Shown: positions 18,033 through 28,618, counted from the first letter of the stretch. The stretch is DNA of 64,000 bases from an uncultured Alphaproteobacteria bacterium (GCA_937924895.1 CALEYP010000096.1:29161-93160), one strand, 5' to 3'. Notes: generated by a model from the letters alone, not told the origin. Translations and numbers: made by a program.

Positions 18033-19037
18033 TTATAGGCTCTTCTTAATCTTTGCAGCTGCGTCAGCTGATACCCATGTTGTCCATAGGTCTTCATGCT
18101 GGATCAAGAACTCAAGAGCAGCATCTGCACCACCGGCTTGGTTGTCGCCCATATAGACGAGCATGCCGTTCATGACAGGACCTGGGAATACACGGTTTGA
18201 CAAATAGTCAACAGCAACACCGCCCTTTGACTTAAAGGCATCTGTGATAACTGTGTGTACTTCTGAGTGTGTCCATGATGATGGCTTTGGATCGTCACAA
18301 TCCTGCTCAGCCTTCACGATACAACCATCCCAGTTTTCTGCACCGGCCCATTCGCCCATATCAACGGGAACCATGCCGAACTTACCGATCATCGCAGTTG
18401 GTGACCAGTAGTAACCTAGCCAGTTTTCGCCACGCTCAACAGCTTTAGCCATTGAACCGTCTAGACCAGCAGCTGAACCTGGATCAACCAAGAGCCAGCC
18501 CTTCTTTTCCATTTCGAAGGCGCGGTATAGGTTTGCGTTTGCCAACTGACAACCCCAACCTGCTGGACAACCAACGAATGCACCCTTTGATGGATCTTCA
18601 GGGTGTGGGAAAAGATCAGGACGAGACAATAGCTCATTGATGTCTGTCACGATTTCTGGGTGCTTTTCAGCTGTGTGTGGTGGAACCCACCAGCCTTCAC
18701 CAAGCTGTGTGATTGGGCCATCATTTACGGAATGCAAACGGCCTTCATCCATAGCTGCGAATAGTGGTTCGCGCACAGCGTTAATCCACAATTCACCAGC
18801 GATGTCTGGCTGGCCTTTTTCATTCATTGACGCAAATGTTGTTGTTGTTGCGCCTGGAACCAACTCAACGTTACAGCCATATCCTTCTTCAAGAATAATC
18901 TTGTCAACGTTGGCCATCAATTCACCTGATGCCCAGTTCCATTCAGCGATAGAAATATCGCCGCAATCAGCTTTTGCAGCATTTGCCATTGTTAGTGAAA
19001 CACCAACAGCAGCTACGCTCATTAAAAACTTTTTCAT
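18033..19037 (-). CDS. proX: Glycine betaine/proline-type ABC transporter, binding protein
   Basis: 334 aa periplasmic OpuAC-family protein. Signal peptide with cleavage near ANAAKAD (about residue 22). DISIAEWNWASGE opens the mature domain, and GWWVPPH, GWGCQLAN and YWSPTAMIG supply the aromatic residues that cage quaternary ammonium groups in this family. GGGAGGAG precedes the ATG. First gene of the minus-strand operon binding protein, permease, ATPase. Exact ligand (glycine betaine, proline betaine, DMSP, taurine-like) cannot be told from the sequence. Confidence 0.88.
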   Translation of the reverse strand: MKKFLMSVAAVGVSLTMANAAKADCGDISIAEWNWASGELMANVDKIILEEGYGCNVELVPGATTTTFASMNEKGQPDIAGELWINAVREPLFAAMDEGRLHSVNDGPITQLGEGWWVPPHTAEKHPEIVTDINELLSRPDLFPHPEDPSKGAFVGCPAGWGCQLANANLYRAFEMEKKGWLLVDPGSAAGLDGSMAKAVERGENWLGYYWSPTAMIGKFGMVPVDMGEWAGAENWDGCIVKAEQDCDDPKPSSWTHSEVHTVITDAFKSKGGVAVDYLSNRVFPGPVMNGMLVYMGDNQAGGADAALEFLIQHEDLWTTWVSADAAAKIKKSL

Positions 19038-19371
19038 TGTCTCCTCCCTAAAGGACTTAAAAAGTTATGCTTAAATTAAAGCAGTGATTTGGGGAAAGTA
19101 AATGTCCCCATACCGACCAATAGTGTAAGCATGAATGGCGGTCTAAAATCAACAGCCTTCTGAAAATAAATGCCAAGTTACTTTTATAATGAAAATCATG
19201 GTATGTGATTTTGACATCTTCATGGCAAAAAAGCGGCAATTTCGGCAGATTTAACCAGGTTTTCATGCTATGTCATCCTTAAGGGGGACTGCAAAAAGGC
19301 GCCCGTTGTTCGCATTTGGTTAGGCAAATGTTTTGAAATAACCTTTTGAATGATGAAAAAATGAGTGGGAT
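19038..19371. other. Divergent control region between proX and pncA
   Basis: 334 bases without a convincing gene; the only longer frame (minus, 69 codons) shows no protein-like features. It must carry promoters for both flanking genes. An inverted repeat CATTTG (19313-19318)/CAAATG (19325-19330) lies about 40 bases before the pncA start. No near-consensus -35/-10 pair was identified. Confidence 0.5.
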
Positions 19372-19995
19372 ATGACAAACAGCAAAGCCCTTCTGGTCAT
19401 TGATGTACAAAATGATTTCTGCCCTGGTGGCGCGCTAGCTGTGGCAGAGGGTGATTCGATTCTGCCTTTCGTTAATCGCGCGATTGCTGATGCCAGGCAG
19501 GCATCTGAACTTGTGATTCTAAGTCAAGACTGGCATCCCGCCGATCATAGCTCCTTTGCTAGTCAGCATGACGGGCAAGGGCCATTTTCAATGGTGACGA
19601 TGCCCTATGGACAACAAACGCTATGGCCAGACCATTGTGTGCAAGGCTCAAACGGTGCGGCTTTCCATCCGGCGTTAATGAGTGATGCCGCGCAGCTCAT
19701 ACTTCGGAAAGGAATGAACCCAGCATTAGATTCCTATTCGGCGTTTTTTGAAAATGATCACCAAACGACAACAGGGCTGCATGGCTATTTGCAGTCGCAT
19801 CATATTGGTGCGGTCACCCTTGTCGGTCTTGCCACAGATTATTGCGTGGCCTACTCCGCCCTTGATGCGGCGCGACTAGGCTATGAGGTAACGGTTGATT
19901 TGCGGGGATGCAGAGCGATTGACCTTGATGGCTCGCTCGCCGCCCAAATCTCAGCGATGAGGCACGCAGGCATCAATTTGATTGATGATGCCTAA
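19372..19995 (+). CDS. pncA: Nicotinamidase
   Basis: 207 aa isochorismatase-fold hydrolase that converts nicotinamide to nicotinate for NAD recycling. LLVIDVQNDFCPGG carries the catalytic aspartate, SQDWHPADH the metal-binding Asp/His pair, LWPDHC the following metal histidine, LRKGMNP the catalytic lysine, and GLATDYCV the nucleophilic cysteine. Length and all catalytic positions fit PncA. It is convergent with glpK, with no obvious terminator in the 24-base gap. Confidence 0.95.
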   Translation: MTNSKALLVIDVQNDFCPGGALAVAEGDSILPFVNRAIADARQASELVILSQDWHPADHSSFASQHDGQGPFSMVTMPYGQQTLWPDHCVQGSNGAAFHPALMSDAAQLILRKGMNPALDSYSAFFENDHQTTTGLHGYLQSHHIGAVTLVGLATDYCVAYSALDAARLGYEVTVDLRGCRAIDLDGSLAAQISAMRHAGINLIDDA

Positions 19996-20019
19996 GGTCG
20001 CCCCAGCTTGCGATACTAG

Positions 20020-21507
20020 TTAGCGCAATGTGCGGGTAACAGCTTGTTGCCACCCGGCAATGAGATGAGATCGTTCTTCATCTGGCATGGCAGGGGCAAA
20101 GTCGGCATCTAACTGCCAAATCTCTTCTAAGTCTGAAAGAGATGAGACATGACCTAGCTGCAACATGGTAAGCATCGCAACCCCAAGGGCCGTGGTTTCT
20201 GCGATAACAGGGCGTGCAATAGGTTGGTCCAAAATATCAGCCATGAATTGCATGAGCCAATTATTGGCAACCATACCACCATCAACTTTCAACCCTTTGC
20301 AGTCAATGCCATCACCTGCCATCGCTGCGATGAGGTCATGAGTTTGATACGCGACTGACTCCAACGCCGCGCGCGCAAAATGGGCTGGCCCCGTATCTCT
20401 TGTAATACCATAGATGGCGCCTCTGGCGTGAGGTGCCCAATGAGGGGCGCCAAGCCCTGTTAAAGCTGGCACCATATAGACACCCTCATTGCCTGCAAGG
20501 GATGTGGCCATAGCCTCACTTTCAGTGGCATTCGCTAATAGATGTAAGCCATCGCGAAGCCATTGAATAATAGCGCCAGAGATAAAGATAGACCCCTCCA
20601 GCCCGTAAGTGGCCTGCCCATCAATTTGATACGCGATAGTAGAGAGTAATTTATTCTGCGAATGAAGGCGGTTTGCCCCCGTATTGGCCAGCATAAAACA
20701 GCCAGTGCCATAAGTTGATTTAATCGCGCCTTCAGCAAAGCATGCCTGCCCAATTGTTGCCGCCTGCTGGTCACCAGCTACACCGCAAATGGGATAGGAG
20801 CTGCCAAAGAAAGACGGGTCTGTTTGACCAAAATCTGCGGCGCAATCTTTCACCTCTGGTAATAGGGATTGTGGGACTCTGAAGAGCTCGCATAGACCCT
20901 CATCCCACTTATGCTCCGCAATGTTATATAGATTGGTGCGGCTTGCATTGGTGGCATCTGTCACGTGTTTCTGACCCTTTGTCAGATGCCAAATCAAAAA
21001 ACTATCAACAGTGCCAAAACAAAGCTCGCCAGCCTCAGCACGTGCTCTGGCACCATCTACATGGTCCAAAATCCAAGCGGCTTTCGTTGCACTGAAATAG
21101 GGGTCGAGAAGCAAGCCAGACCGTTCAGTCACAAAAGCAAGATGTCCCTCTTCTTGTAACGCTTCACATAACGAGGCGGTGCGTCTATCTTGCCAGACGA
21201 TAGCATTGTAAATTGCTTCGCCTGTCTCGCGATCCCAGATAATGGTGGTTTCACGTTGATTAGTGATACCAATGCCTTCGATTGTAAGACCCTCAGCCGC
21301 GGCATAGTCTATCATTTCGCGGCTAACAGCGAGCACCGATGATAAAATATCATGCGGGCGATGCTCTACCCACCCATCTTGGGGAAATAATTGTTCAAAC
21401 TCTTGGTTCACTTGCTTTAGTAATGTGCCTGATTGTGAAAAAAGAATGGCACGAGAGCTTGTTGTCCCTTGATCAATGGCTAAGATGGCACTAGAGCTTG
21501 ATGACAT
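20020..21507 (-). CDS. glpK: Glycerol kinase
   Basis: 495 aa FGGY-family kinase producing sn-glycerol 3-phosphate. [14 protein letters not shown] is the N-terminal phosphate loop, [17 protein letters not shown] the glycerol-binding region, and [16 protein letters not shown] and [10 protein letters not shown] typical downstream motifs. ATG 21507 (MSSSSS) gives the usual length; a longer open frame upstream crosses the divergent promoter region. The glycerol-3-phosphate dehydrogenase gene is divergent, 105 bases away, forming a glycerol catabolism pair without a nearby facilitator gene. Confidence 0.95.
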   Translation of the reverse strand: MSSSSSAILAIDQGTTSSRAILFSQSGTLLKQVNQEFEQLFPQDGWVEHRPHDILSSVLAVSREMIDYAAAEGLTIEGIGITNQRETTIIWDRETGEAIYNAIVWQDRRTASLCEALQEEGHLAFVTERSGLLLDPYFSATKAAWILDHVDGARARAEAGELCFGTVDSFLIWHLTKGQKHVTDATNASRTNLYNIAEHKWDEGLCELFRVPQSLLPEVKDCAADFGQTDPSFFGSSYPICGVAGDQQAATIGQACFAEGAIKSTYGTGCFMLANTGANRLHSQNKLLSTIAYQIDGQATYGLEGSIFISGAIIQWLRDGLHLLANATESEAMATSLAGNEGVYMVPALTGLGAPHWAPHARGAIYGITRDTGPAHFARAALESVAYQTHDLIAAMAGDGIDCKGLKVDGGMVANNWLMQFMADILDQPIARPVIAETTALGVAMLTMLQLGHVSSLSDLEEIWQLDADFAPAMPDEERSHLIAGWQQAVTRTLR

Positions 21508-21612
21508 AATAAAGGCCTCATAATCTGACGATAAATTCCGTTGGTGATGAGACCAAAAAACACCCCCACCCGCAACCCTTTTTACCAGAAGGGTGAAGTA
21601 GAAGACGCACCG

Positions 21613-23100
21613 ATGCAGACGGCACAAATAGCAGATTACGATATTTTCATCATTGGCGGTGGCATTAATGGCTGTGGCATTGCCCGTGAATGCGCCGCGA
21701 TGGGCTATCATGTGATGCTAGCTGAGATGAATGATTTATCCTCAGGCACATCATCTTGGTCGACAAAGCTTATTCATGGCGGATTGCGTTATCTCGAATA
21801 TTACGAATTTCGTCTTGTAAGAGAAGCCTTGCGCGAGCGTGAAACTTTGATGGGGATGGCGCCTCATTTAATTCACCCCCTTCGTTTTGTTCTACCTCAT
21901 TCTCCGGCGATGCGGCCAAAATGGCTCTTGCGACTGGGTTTGTTTTTTTATGATCATCTTGGTGGTCGCAAGATTTTGCCAGCCTCGCAGGCCGTTAAGC
22001 TGCGGCAAGATCCAGTTGGCGCTTGTCTGAAAGAAGAGTTTACATCCGCCTTTGAATATTCAGACTGTTTTGTTGATGATAATCGTTTGACGATCTTAAA
22101 TGCCAGAGCTGCCAAAGCGTTTGGCGCGACGATTTCTCCGCGTACAAAAGTGCAGACAGCCACTCATAAGGACGGCATCTGGCATATCAAAACAGACCAA
22201 GGTGATATCACAGCGCGCTATGTAATTAATGCCGCTGGCCCCTGGGTTGATGAGGTGCGCCAAGCCGCCAAGACCAGTAATGTGAAAAATATTCGCCTTG
22301 TGCGTGGGTCTCATATTTTGACCAAACGGTTATTTGACCATGATAAGGCCTATATCTTTCAAAATGATGATGGGCGCATTTTATTTGCTATTCCGTATCT
22401 TGGTGAATTTACGCTGTTGGGGACCACCGATGTTGATCATGATACAGCGCCTGATAAACCAGAGATTAGTTCTGAGGAAATCTCTTATATCTGCCGCGAA
22501 GTTAGCCGCTATTTGAAGCGCCCTGTCACAGAGGCTGATATTGTGGCTACCTATTCAGGTGTGCGCCCGCTTTACGATGATGGTGCCGCTGATGCGAAAT
22601 CCGCTACAAGAGACTATGTTCTCAGCTTTGAGGCAGGCACATCGCAAAGCTGGTTGAATATTTTTGGCGGGAAGCTCACGACCTATCGCAAATTAGCACG
22701 TGCCGTTGCAGCGCTTATGCGCCGTGAATTGCCAGAACCCACAGCGCAGCGGGCTGGCACAACGCCTTTGCCAGGCGGTGCGCTCGGCACGCCAGATTTT
22801 GCCGCCTTTTTAGATAAGACCTTAGATGAATTTAGCCATTTAGATAGTGCGCTGGTGACACGCCTTGCGACAAGCTATGGCGCTGATATCTATGAGATTT
22901 TAGGTACAAAAGACGCGCCAAAGCCGCTTGGTAAGATGTTTGGTGCTGGCTTGTCACAAGCTGAGGTTGATTTCCTTGTGCGCGAAGAATGGGCTCATAC
23001 GGCTGAGGATATTTTAGAACGTCGTACAAAGCTACATTACTTTGCTGATGAGGCTGTGTGGCAGAAGCTAACCGCTTATCTTGCATCGGCCAAAGCCTAA
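21613..23100 (+). CDS. glpD: Aerobic glycerol-3-phosphate dehydrogenase
   Basis: 495 aa FAD enzyme of the inner membrane surface that oxidises glycerol 3-phosphate to DHAP and passes electrons to quinone. [16 protein letters not shown] is the dinucleotide fold; [20 protein letters not shown] and the [20 protein letters not shown] segments are characteristic. ATG 21613 ([10 protein letters not shown]) places the FAD motif at the normal distance; the frame is open back to 21541, so the start is not certain. Divergent partner of glpK. Confidence 0.93.
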   Translation: MQTAQIADYDIFIIGGGINGCGIARECAAMGYHVMLAEMNDLSSGTSSWSTKLIHGGLRYLEYYEFRLVREALRERETLMGMAPHLIHPLRFVLPHSPAMRPKWLLRLGLFFYDHLGGRKILPASQAVKLRQDPVGACLKEEFTSAFEYSDCFVDDNRLTILNARAAKAFGATISPRTKVQTATHKDGIWHIKTDQGDITARYVINAAGPWVDEVRQAAKTSNVKNIRLVRGSHILTKRLFDHDKAYIFQNDDGRILFAIPYLGEFTLLGTTDVDHDTAPDKPEISSEEISYICREVSRYLKRPVTEADIVATYSGVRPLYDDGAADAKSATRDYVLSFEAGTSQSWLNIFGGKLTTYRKLARAVAALMRRELPEPTAQRAGTTPLPGGALGTPDFAAFLDKTLDEFSHLDSALVTRLATSYGADIYEILGTKDAPKPLGKMFGAGLSQAEVDFLVREEWAHTAEDILERRTKLHYFADEAVWQKLTAYLASAKA

Positions 23101-23188
23101 GAGGGCTGTCTTTTTACTAGTATTGCGACGCAGGGACTGATAGTAAGACGTCAGTTTTGAACCTCTCCATACAGAATCGAGATATCTC

Positions 23189-25009
23189 ATGACCCACGCA
23201 TTGCGCAATATTGCCATCATTGCTCACGTTGACCATGGTAAAACAACGCTAATCGACTCGCTCATGAAGCAAAGCGGGATGTTCCGCTCTAACCAGCAAG
23301 TTGAAGAGCGGTTGATGGATTCAGGTGATCTCGAAAAGGAAAGAGGGATTACCATTCTGGCAAAGCCAACTTCTATCATGTGGCAAGAGACACGGATTAA
23401 CATCATTGATACACCAGGCCACGCCGATTTTGGCGGTGAGGTCGAGCGTGTGTTGCATATGGCTGATGGTGTGATTTTGCTTACTGATGCTGCTGAAGGT
23501 CCTATGCCACAAACCAAATTCGTGCTTGGTAAGGCGCTCAAGCAAGGGCTGAAGCCTATTGTTATCATCAATAAGGTTGACCGCCCGGATGGTCGCCCAG
23601 AAGAGGTGGTTGATGAAGTTTTTGATTTGTTTGTCGCCTTGGATGCTAATGAGGAACAGCTCGATTTCCCCATTCTTTATGCCTCTGGCCGTGATGGTTG
23701 GTGTGTGCGCTCGCTAGATGATGCGCGCGAGTCACTCAACCCGCTGCTTGACCTTGTGATCTCGCACGTGCCGGCGCCGAATTTGGATGCTGAGGCACCA
23801 TTTGCCATGTTGGCAACCTTGCTTGATTCTGATCAATATTTGGGCCGCTGTTTGACAGGCCGCGTGGTGCAAGGCAAGGCCCGCGTCAATGAGGCCGTCC
23901 ATGCTGTGAATCTTGACGGTAAAGTCGTAGAAGCAGGGCGCTTGACAAAATTATTGCGATTTGAAGGCACAGACCGCGTGCCTGTAGAAGAGGTGCAAGC
24001 TGGTGATATTATCTGTATCGCCGGCCTTGCTGTGGCATCTGTATCAGACACAATTGCGACAAAAGATGTGACAACACCGCTCCAATCAACGCCCATTGAC
24101 CCGCCAACTATGGCAGTGACAATCACCGTGAATGACTCGCCACTTGCGGGTCGTGAAGGCTCCAAGGTGACATCAACCTTGATCAGAGAGCGCCTTTTGG
24201 CCGAGGCCGAAGTGAATGTGGCGATTACATTCCAAGAGAGTGATGGCAAAGATTCCTTTGAGATTGGTGGCAGAGGCGAATTGCAGCTTGGTGTGTTGAT
24301 TGAAACCATGCGCCGCGAAGGCTTTGAGATGACAGTCTCGCGCCCGAATGTCCTGTTACAGCGTGATGATAACGGCCAATTGCAAGAGCCTATCGAAGAA
24401 GTCACCATTGATGTGGATGAAGAGTTTGCCAGCACTGTGATTGATGGCATGAACAGACGCAAAGCGGAAATGGTGGATATGCGCACCGCTGGCGCTGGTA
24501 AAACAAGATTGCTTTTCCATGCCCCATCACGTGGCCTAATCGGGTATCAGTCACGCTTTTTAACAGCCACCAGAGGCACCGGCGTTATGAACCGTATTTT
24601 CCATGATTACGCGCCTTATAAAGGCGATATACAAGGGCGTCATAATGGTGTGCTTGTCTCAAATGACCAAGGCGCCGCTGTGGCCTATGCCTTGTTCAAT
24701 CTGCAAGAACGTGGCGTGATGTTCATTGACCCGCAAGAAGCTGTGTATCAAGGCATGGTCATTGGTGAGAATTCACGAGATAATGACCTAGATGTGAATG
24801 TGCTGAAGGGTAAAAAGCTGACAAATGTGCGGGCTTCTGGGTCTGATGAAGCGACGATTTTGACGCCGCCACGCCGCATGTCGCTTGAAGAAATGATGGC
24901 TTACATCAATGAAGATGAGCTTTTGGAAGTAACGCCAGACTCATTGCGCTTGCGGAAACGTTTCTTGTTGCCGCATGAACGTAAACGGGCTGCACGAAGC
25001 TCTGCTTAA
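23189..25009 (+). CDS. typA: Ribosome-associated GTPase TypA/BipA
   Basis: 606 aa translational GTPase involved in ribosome assembly and stress growth. G motifs: AHVDHGKTT (G1, residues 10-18), RGITI (G2), DTPGHADF (G3), NKVD (G4). The C-terminal half holds the EF-G-like domains III and V and the BipA-specific tail (MSLEEMMAYINEDELLEVTP). Length fits the family. The gene is followed by a strong terminator. Confidence 0.97.
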   Translation: MTHALRNIAIIAHVDHGKTTLIDSLMKQSGMFRSNQQVEERLMDSGDLEKERGITILAKPTSIMWQETRINIIDTPGHADFGGEVERVLHMADGVILLTDAAEGPMPQTKFVLGKALKQGLKPIVIINKVDRPDGRPEEVVDEVFDLFVALDANEEQLDFPILYASGRDGWCVRSLDDARESLNPLLDLVISHVPAPNLDAEAPFAMLATLLDSDQYLGRCLTGRVVQGKARVNEAVHAVNLDGKVVEAGRLTKLLRFEGTDRVPVEEVQAGDIICIAGLAVASVSDTIATKDVTTPLQSTPIDPPTMAVTITVNDSPLAGREGSKVTSTLIRERLLAEAEVNVAITFQESDGKDSFEIGGRGELQLGVLIETMRREGFEMTVSRPNVLLQRDDNGQLQEPIEEVTIDVDEEFASTVIDGMNRRKAEMVDMRTAGAGKTRLLFHAPSRGLIGYQSRFLTATRGTGVMNRIFHDYAPYKGDIQGRHNGVLVSNDQGAAVAYALFNLQERGVMFIDPQEAVYQGMVIGENSRDNDLDVNVLKGKKLTNVRASGSDEATILTPPRRMSLEEMMAYINEDELLEVTPDSLRLRKRFLLPHERKRAARSSA

Positions 25010-25020
25010 TAGATTTAAAA

Positions 25021-25053
25021 AAACACCCTAACGGAACCATCGTTAGGGTGTTT
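25021..25053 (+). terminator. Bidirectional terminator after typA
   Basis: AAACACCCTAACG (25021-25033) pairs perfectly with CGTTAGGGTGTTT (25041-25053) around a seven-base loop, with T-runs on both strands (the arm ends themselves plus 25054-25055; A-run from 25017). It serves typA on the plus strand and the aldehyde dehydrogenase gene converging from the right. Confidence 0.88.
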
Positions 25054-25082
25054 TTGTATCACGATCTTTTTGGCGCTTATGC

Positions 25083-26531
25083 TTAGTCCGGCATGCCTGC
25101 AGACAAGCCAATATAAGATGTTTTGACGCTGGTATAGAACTCAATGGCGCTCCGCCCTTGTTCTCTGACCCCGTAAGAGGAGCTGCCGCGTCCGCCAAAT
25201 GGTACATGATAATCTGTGCCAGCTGTTGGCAAATTCACCATCGCCACACCTGTCTTCACATTACGACGGAAATGAGATGCTCTGGCATGCGATTGCGTCA
25301 TGATGCCAGCGGTGAGGCCAAAGGGTGTATCATTCGCGATATGCAAAGCTTCTTCATAGCTGCCTGCAGAGATGAGGCATGTGATAGGACCAAACATCTC
25401 TTCCCGGTTTGGGGTGGCTTGATTATCAAGGCCATCAATGATGGTTGGCGCCATATAATGGCCCTCTGTTGGCTGAGATAAAATGGTTCCGCCAGTGAGG
25501 ATGTCACCACCTTCTGATTTTGCAATTTCAAGATAACGTAAATTACCGTCAAGCTGACCGGCGCTAACGCAAGGGCCCATTTGTGTGCCCTCCGCAAGGG
25601 CGTGGCCGACCTTTAAGGCCTCTGTTGCTGAGACAAACGCCTCTGTAAAGGCAGCTTTGACTTTGTCATGTACAATCAAACGAGATGAGGCGGTACATTT
25701 CTGGCCAGTGCCACCAAAAGCACCATTCACAGCACAGGCAACAGCCAAATCCAAATCACAATCATCCATGATCACAAGCGGGTTCTTTGACCCCATTTCC
25801 ATTTGTAATTTGGTGAGGTTCGGCGCTGCAGCGGCTGCGATGTCTTTCCCCACTTCCAAAGAGCCGGTAAAGCTGATGGCATTGATGTGCGGATGCGAGG
25901 CGATGGCATTGCCAATTTCAGTCCCTGAGCCCATCACAAGATTAAACAAGCCAGCTGGTAAATCTTGCTTGGCGATAATTTCTGTCAACGCGACTGCGCT
26001 AGCAGGTACCAAATTAGCTGGCTTCCAAATCACGGCATTGCCAAAAGCTAAGGCAGGGGCAATTTTCCATACAGCAGTTGCGGTTGGGAAATTCCAAGGT
26101 GAGATGATAGCAACAACACCTACAGCTTCACGGCGTACATCAATTTCAATATTGGGGCGCACAGAATCCGCATTCTCGCCCAATTGACGAAGTGTTTCTG
26201 CTGCAAAATAGGTAAAGAATTGCCCCGCGCGATATACCTCGCCCTTGCCTTCCGCCAACGGTTTTCCCTCTTCACGGGATAGCAACTCGCCTAATTCGGC
26301 TGACCGGGCCATCAGCTCATTCCCAATAGCCATGAGGGCATTATAGCGGGCTTCTAGTCCTGTCTGGGCCCAGATGGCTTGGGCTGAATGTGCGGCGGCA
26401 ATGGCATCCTCTAGATCATTGCGGCTGGCTTGGGCAAAGTCACCAATCACATCGCTTACATCTGAGGGGTTGATGTTAGTAATGGCAGAACTGCCATCAC
26501 GCCATTCACCGGCAATAAAATTCTGTTTCAT
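25083..26531 (-). CDS. NAD(P)-dependent aldehyde dehydrogenase
   Basis: 482 aa aldehyde dehydrogenase superfamily member. The cofactor segment is VVAIISPWNFPTA, the Rossmann turn ISFTGSLEVGKDI, the general-base glutamate lies in LQMEMGSKNPL, and the nucleophile in GTGQKCTASSR. This motif set resembles 2,5-dioxovalerate (alpha-ketoglutarate semialdehyde) dehydrogenases, but succinate semialdehyde and other aldehydes remain possible. ATG 26531 follows AGGAG by six bases; the longer frame upstream is not supported. Monocistronic, divergent from hflX. Confidence 0.88.
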   Translation of the reverse strand: MKQNFIAGEWRDGSSAITNINPSDVSDVIGDFAQASRNDLEDAIAAAHSAQAIWAQTGLEARYNALMAIGNELMARSAELGELLSREEGKPLAEGKGEVYRAGQFFTYFAAETLRQLGENADSVRPNIEIDVRREAVGVVAIISPWNFPTATAVWKIAPALAFGNAVIWKPANLVPASAVALTEIIAKQDLPAGLFNLVMGSGTEIGNAIASHPHINAISFTGSLEVGKDIAAAAAPNLTKLQMEMGSKNPLVIMDDCDLDLAVACAVNGAFGGTGQKCTASSRLIVHDKVKAAFTEAFVSATEALKVGHALAEGTQMGPCVSAGQLDGNLRYLEIAKSEGGDILTGGTILSQPTEGHYMAPTIIDGLDNQATPNREEMFGPITCLISAGSYEEALHIANDTPFGLTAGIMTQSHARASHFRRNVKTGVAMVNLPTAGTDYHVPFGGRGSSSYGVREQGRSAIEFYTSVKTSYIGLSAGMPD

Positions 26532-26684
26532 AAAAACTCCTACTTTTGCGCTTGGCACACTCTGGTCTATCGTTTGGCAAGGCGTCAACCTGTTTTTCCA
26601 CAACTGGTCGCAAGTGCTTGACTTCTGTTTGTAACATGTCGATATCAACCACAGACCGCGCATCTGACAAAAAGGAAAGCCTCG

Positions 26685-27998
26685 TTGGGGACTGATTATT
26701 TTGACCATAGTGAGACACCGCAACAAGCGCTTGTCATTCAGCCGCATATTCGTAGTTGGCGCCTGCCACGCGAGGCTGATGTGATGCTTGATGAGGCTGT
26801 TGGATTGGCAGAGGCCATTTCCCTTGATGTCGTATATGGCGATATTGTTTCATTATCAGCGCCGCAAGCATCAACGTTTCTGCGCGCTGGTCAATGTGAA
26901 CGTATCTCAGAGATTGCGGAGGATTATGATCATCCTTTGGTGATCATCAATGCCAGCCTATCCCCTGTTCAACAGCGTAACCTGGAAAATAAGCTATCTT
27001 GTAAAGTGATTGACCGCACAGCGCTTATTCTTGAGATTTTCGGTGCCCGCGCTCAAACCCATGCTGGGCGATTGCAAGTCGAATTAGCCGCCATGATGTT
27101 TCAGCGATCACGATTGGTCCGCAGCTGGACACACTTGGAAAGACAGCGCGGCGGTGGCGGGTTTCTTGGTGGGCCAGGGGAGCGCCAAATTGAACTTGAT
27201 CGCCGGATGCTGATGGATCGTGTTGTCCGTATCAAAGCAGAATTGAAAGAGGTGGAACGCACGAGGCATCTCCAACGTCGTAACCGGACGAGAGGTGAGA
27301 CGCCAACTATCGCGCTTGTTGGTTACACTAATGCTGGGAAATCAACCTTGTTTAACGCGCTGACAGGGGCAGGCGTGCTATCAAAGGATATGTTATTTGC
27401 CACCTTGGATCCGACCATGCGCCATGTGTCTTTGCCATCTGGGCGCCCCATTGTCTTAGCCGATACGGTAGGGTTTATCAGCCAGTTGCCAACAGAGCTC
27501 ATTGAAGCCTTCAAATCAACCTTGGAAGAGGTGGTAGAGGCTGATTTATTACTTCATGTGCATGATAGTGCGTCACCGATGCTCTTTGAAGAGGCTGATG
27601 ATGTCAGACAAGTATTGCTAGATTTAGGGCTCTCAGAAGAACGGCTCGAAACAGACCTGATTCACGTGATGAATAAGCAGGATAAGTTAGATGAAGAATT
27701 GGCCGAGGCCATCGCTCATCACTATCCCACAGCTGTCTATAGCTCAGCGATTGCTGAGCATGGCGCTGATAAATTAATTGAAGCGATTGAAGAGAGGTTG
27801 GCCCAAGGGGCGATAATCTGTGAGCTGATCCTGCCGCCTCATGCGGGTCAGGCCCGGGCATGGTTGCATCAAAGAGGCGAGGTATTACGTTCATCCTTTG
27901 ATGATGCCGGGCAAGAAATGATGGAAGTTTCGCTCACTCAGGCCGATCATGCCCGCTTCACTAAGCAATTCCCAGATTTGGCAAAGCGCACAAGCTAA
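26685..27998 (+). CDS. hflX: Ribosome-splitting GTPase HflX
   Basis: 437 aa GTPase that splits stalled ribosomes. The glycine-rich linker RGGGGFLGGPGERQIELDRR precedes the G domain, which has GYTNAGKST (G1, from residue 213), DTVGFISQLP (G3) and NKQD (G4). The start is read as TTG 26685, because no in-frame ATG or GTG precedes the conserved domain and AAAGGAAAG sits 5-13 bases upstream. In many proteobacteria hfq lies directly upstream; here the neighbour is a divergent aldehyde dehydrogenase gene. Confidence 0.93.
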   Translation: MGTDYFDHSETPQQALVIQPHIRSWRLPREADVMLDEAVGLAEAISLDVVYGDIVSLSAPQASTFLRAGQCERISEIAEDYDHPLVIINASLSPVQQRNLENKLSCKVIDRTALILEIFGARAQTHAGRLQVELAAMMFQRSRLVRSWTHLERQRGGGGFLGGPGERQIELDRRMLMDRVVRIKAELKEVERTRHLQRRNRTRGETPTIALVGYTNAGKSTLFNALTGAGVLSKDMLFATLDPTMRHVSLPSGRPIVLADTVGFISQLPTELIEAFKSTLEEVVEADLLLHVHDSASPMLFEEADDVRQVLLDLGLSEERLETDLIHVMNKQDKLDEELAEAIAHHYPTAVYSSAIAEHGADKLIEAIEERLAQGAIICELILPPHAGQARAWLHQRGEVLRSSFDDAGQEMMEVSLTQADHARFTKQFPDLAKRTS

Positions 27999-28008
27999 GT
28001 TGATTTGA

Positions 28009-28494
28009 TTAGTGCTTATGCTCGTGCTTATGCGCTTTATGACTTGATTTATTGCCAAGCGGAATCGTCTTGGCGTTGAGTGTTTTCTTCCCAGCTTTTT
28101 CAAAGATGAGGGTAATCTCATAGCTCTGATCAAGGTTGATCGGTTCCTGCAGTTGCATAAACATGAGATGGTCTGCGCCTTTTTTTAGGGTGACCATGCC
28201 GCCTGCTGGTATCGCTACACCATTTTCAAGAGGGCGCATTTTCATCACATCGCCGACGAGCTTCATTTCATGCAATTCGGCCTTGCCGGCAAAGCTGGCT
28301 TCGACACCGATCAAACGGTCATCTGTTTCGCTATGATTATGAATGGTCACATAGCCGGCGGTTGCCCCCGCGCTTGGCGCTGTCGCCCGCAATTCAAGAT
28401 CTGAAATCATGAGGCCATCCATCGCTCGTGCTGCAGAGATACAGATCACACTGAGTAAGATGATGGTTGCGAGATGTTTTACAGAAGCAAGCAT
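28009..28494 (-). CDS. Periplasmic copper chaperone, PCu(A)C family
   Basis: 161 aa exported protein with a signal peptide ending near ISAARA (about residue 23). The PCu(A)C copper site is present: His75, Met77, Met86, His109 and Met111. A histidine-rich tail (HKAHKHEHKH) could bind further metal. The family delivers Cu(I) to the CuA site of cytochrome oxidase; no SCO-like gene is nearby in the window. The 3' end converges with hflX. Confidence 0.88.
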   Translation of the reverse strand: MLASVKHLATIILLSVICISAARAMDGLMISDLELRATAPSAGATAGYVTIHNHSETDDRLIGVEASFAGKAELHEMKLVGDVMKMRPLENGVAIPAGGMVTLKKGADHLMFMQLQEPINLDQSYEITLIFEKAGKKTLNAKTIPLGNKSSHKAHKHEHKH

Positions 28495-28521
28495 GATACC
28501 CTCACTGATTGCGCTTGTTAA

Positions 28522-28551
28522 TTGGCGACGTCAAAGCGGTCATGTTATAAT
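28522..28551 (+). promoter_or_regulatory. Predicted sigma-70-type promoter for the SDR gene
   Basis: TTGGCG (28522-28527) and a perfect TATAAT (28546-28551) are separated by 18 bases, in the divergent region between the copper chaperone gene and the SDR gene. The predicted transcript start would be about 60 bases before the GTG start. Prediction by eye only. Confidence 0.45.
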
Positions 28552-28618
28552 TGCAATTCGCTAAGATCGCAAATATCAAGTGAAGACTATTTTACAAGTT
28601 ACAAAAGAGGTCATTATC

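Noticed and set aside
19057..19266. 69-codon minus-strand frame in the proX/pncA gap
   Set aside because: No ribosome site, irregular composition, and it would occupy the needed promoter region of proX.
19313..19330. CATTTG/CAAATG inverted repeat as operator of pncA
   Set aside because: Six-base arms in an A/T-rich region are expected by chance; noted only in the region description.
23833..24486. Long minus-strand open frame of 217 codons
   Set aside because: Lies wholly inside typA; serine-rich composition typical of the antisense of a conserved gene, no ribosome site and no family features.
25585..26187. Plus-strand open frame of 200 codons
   Set aside because: Antisense to the aldehyde dehydrogenase catalytic domain, whose motifs are intact on the minus strand.
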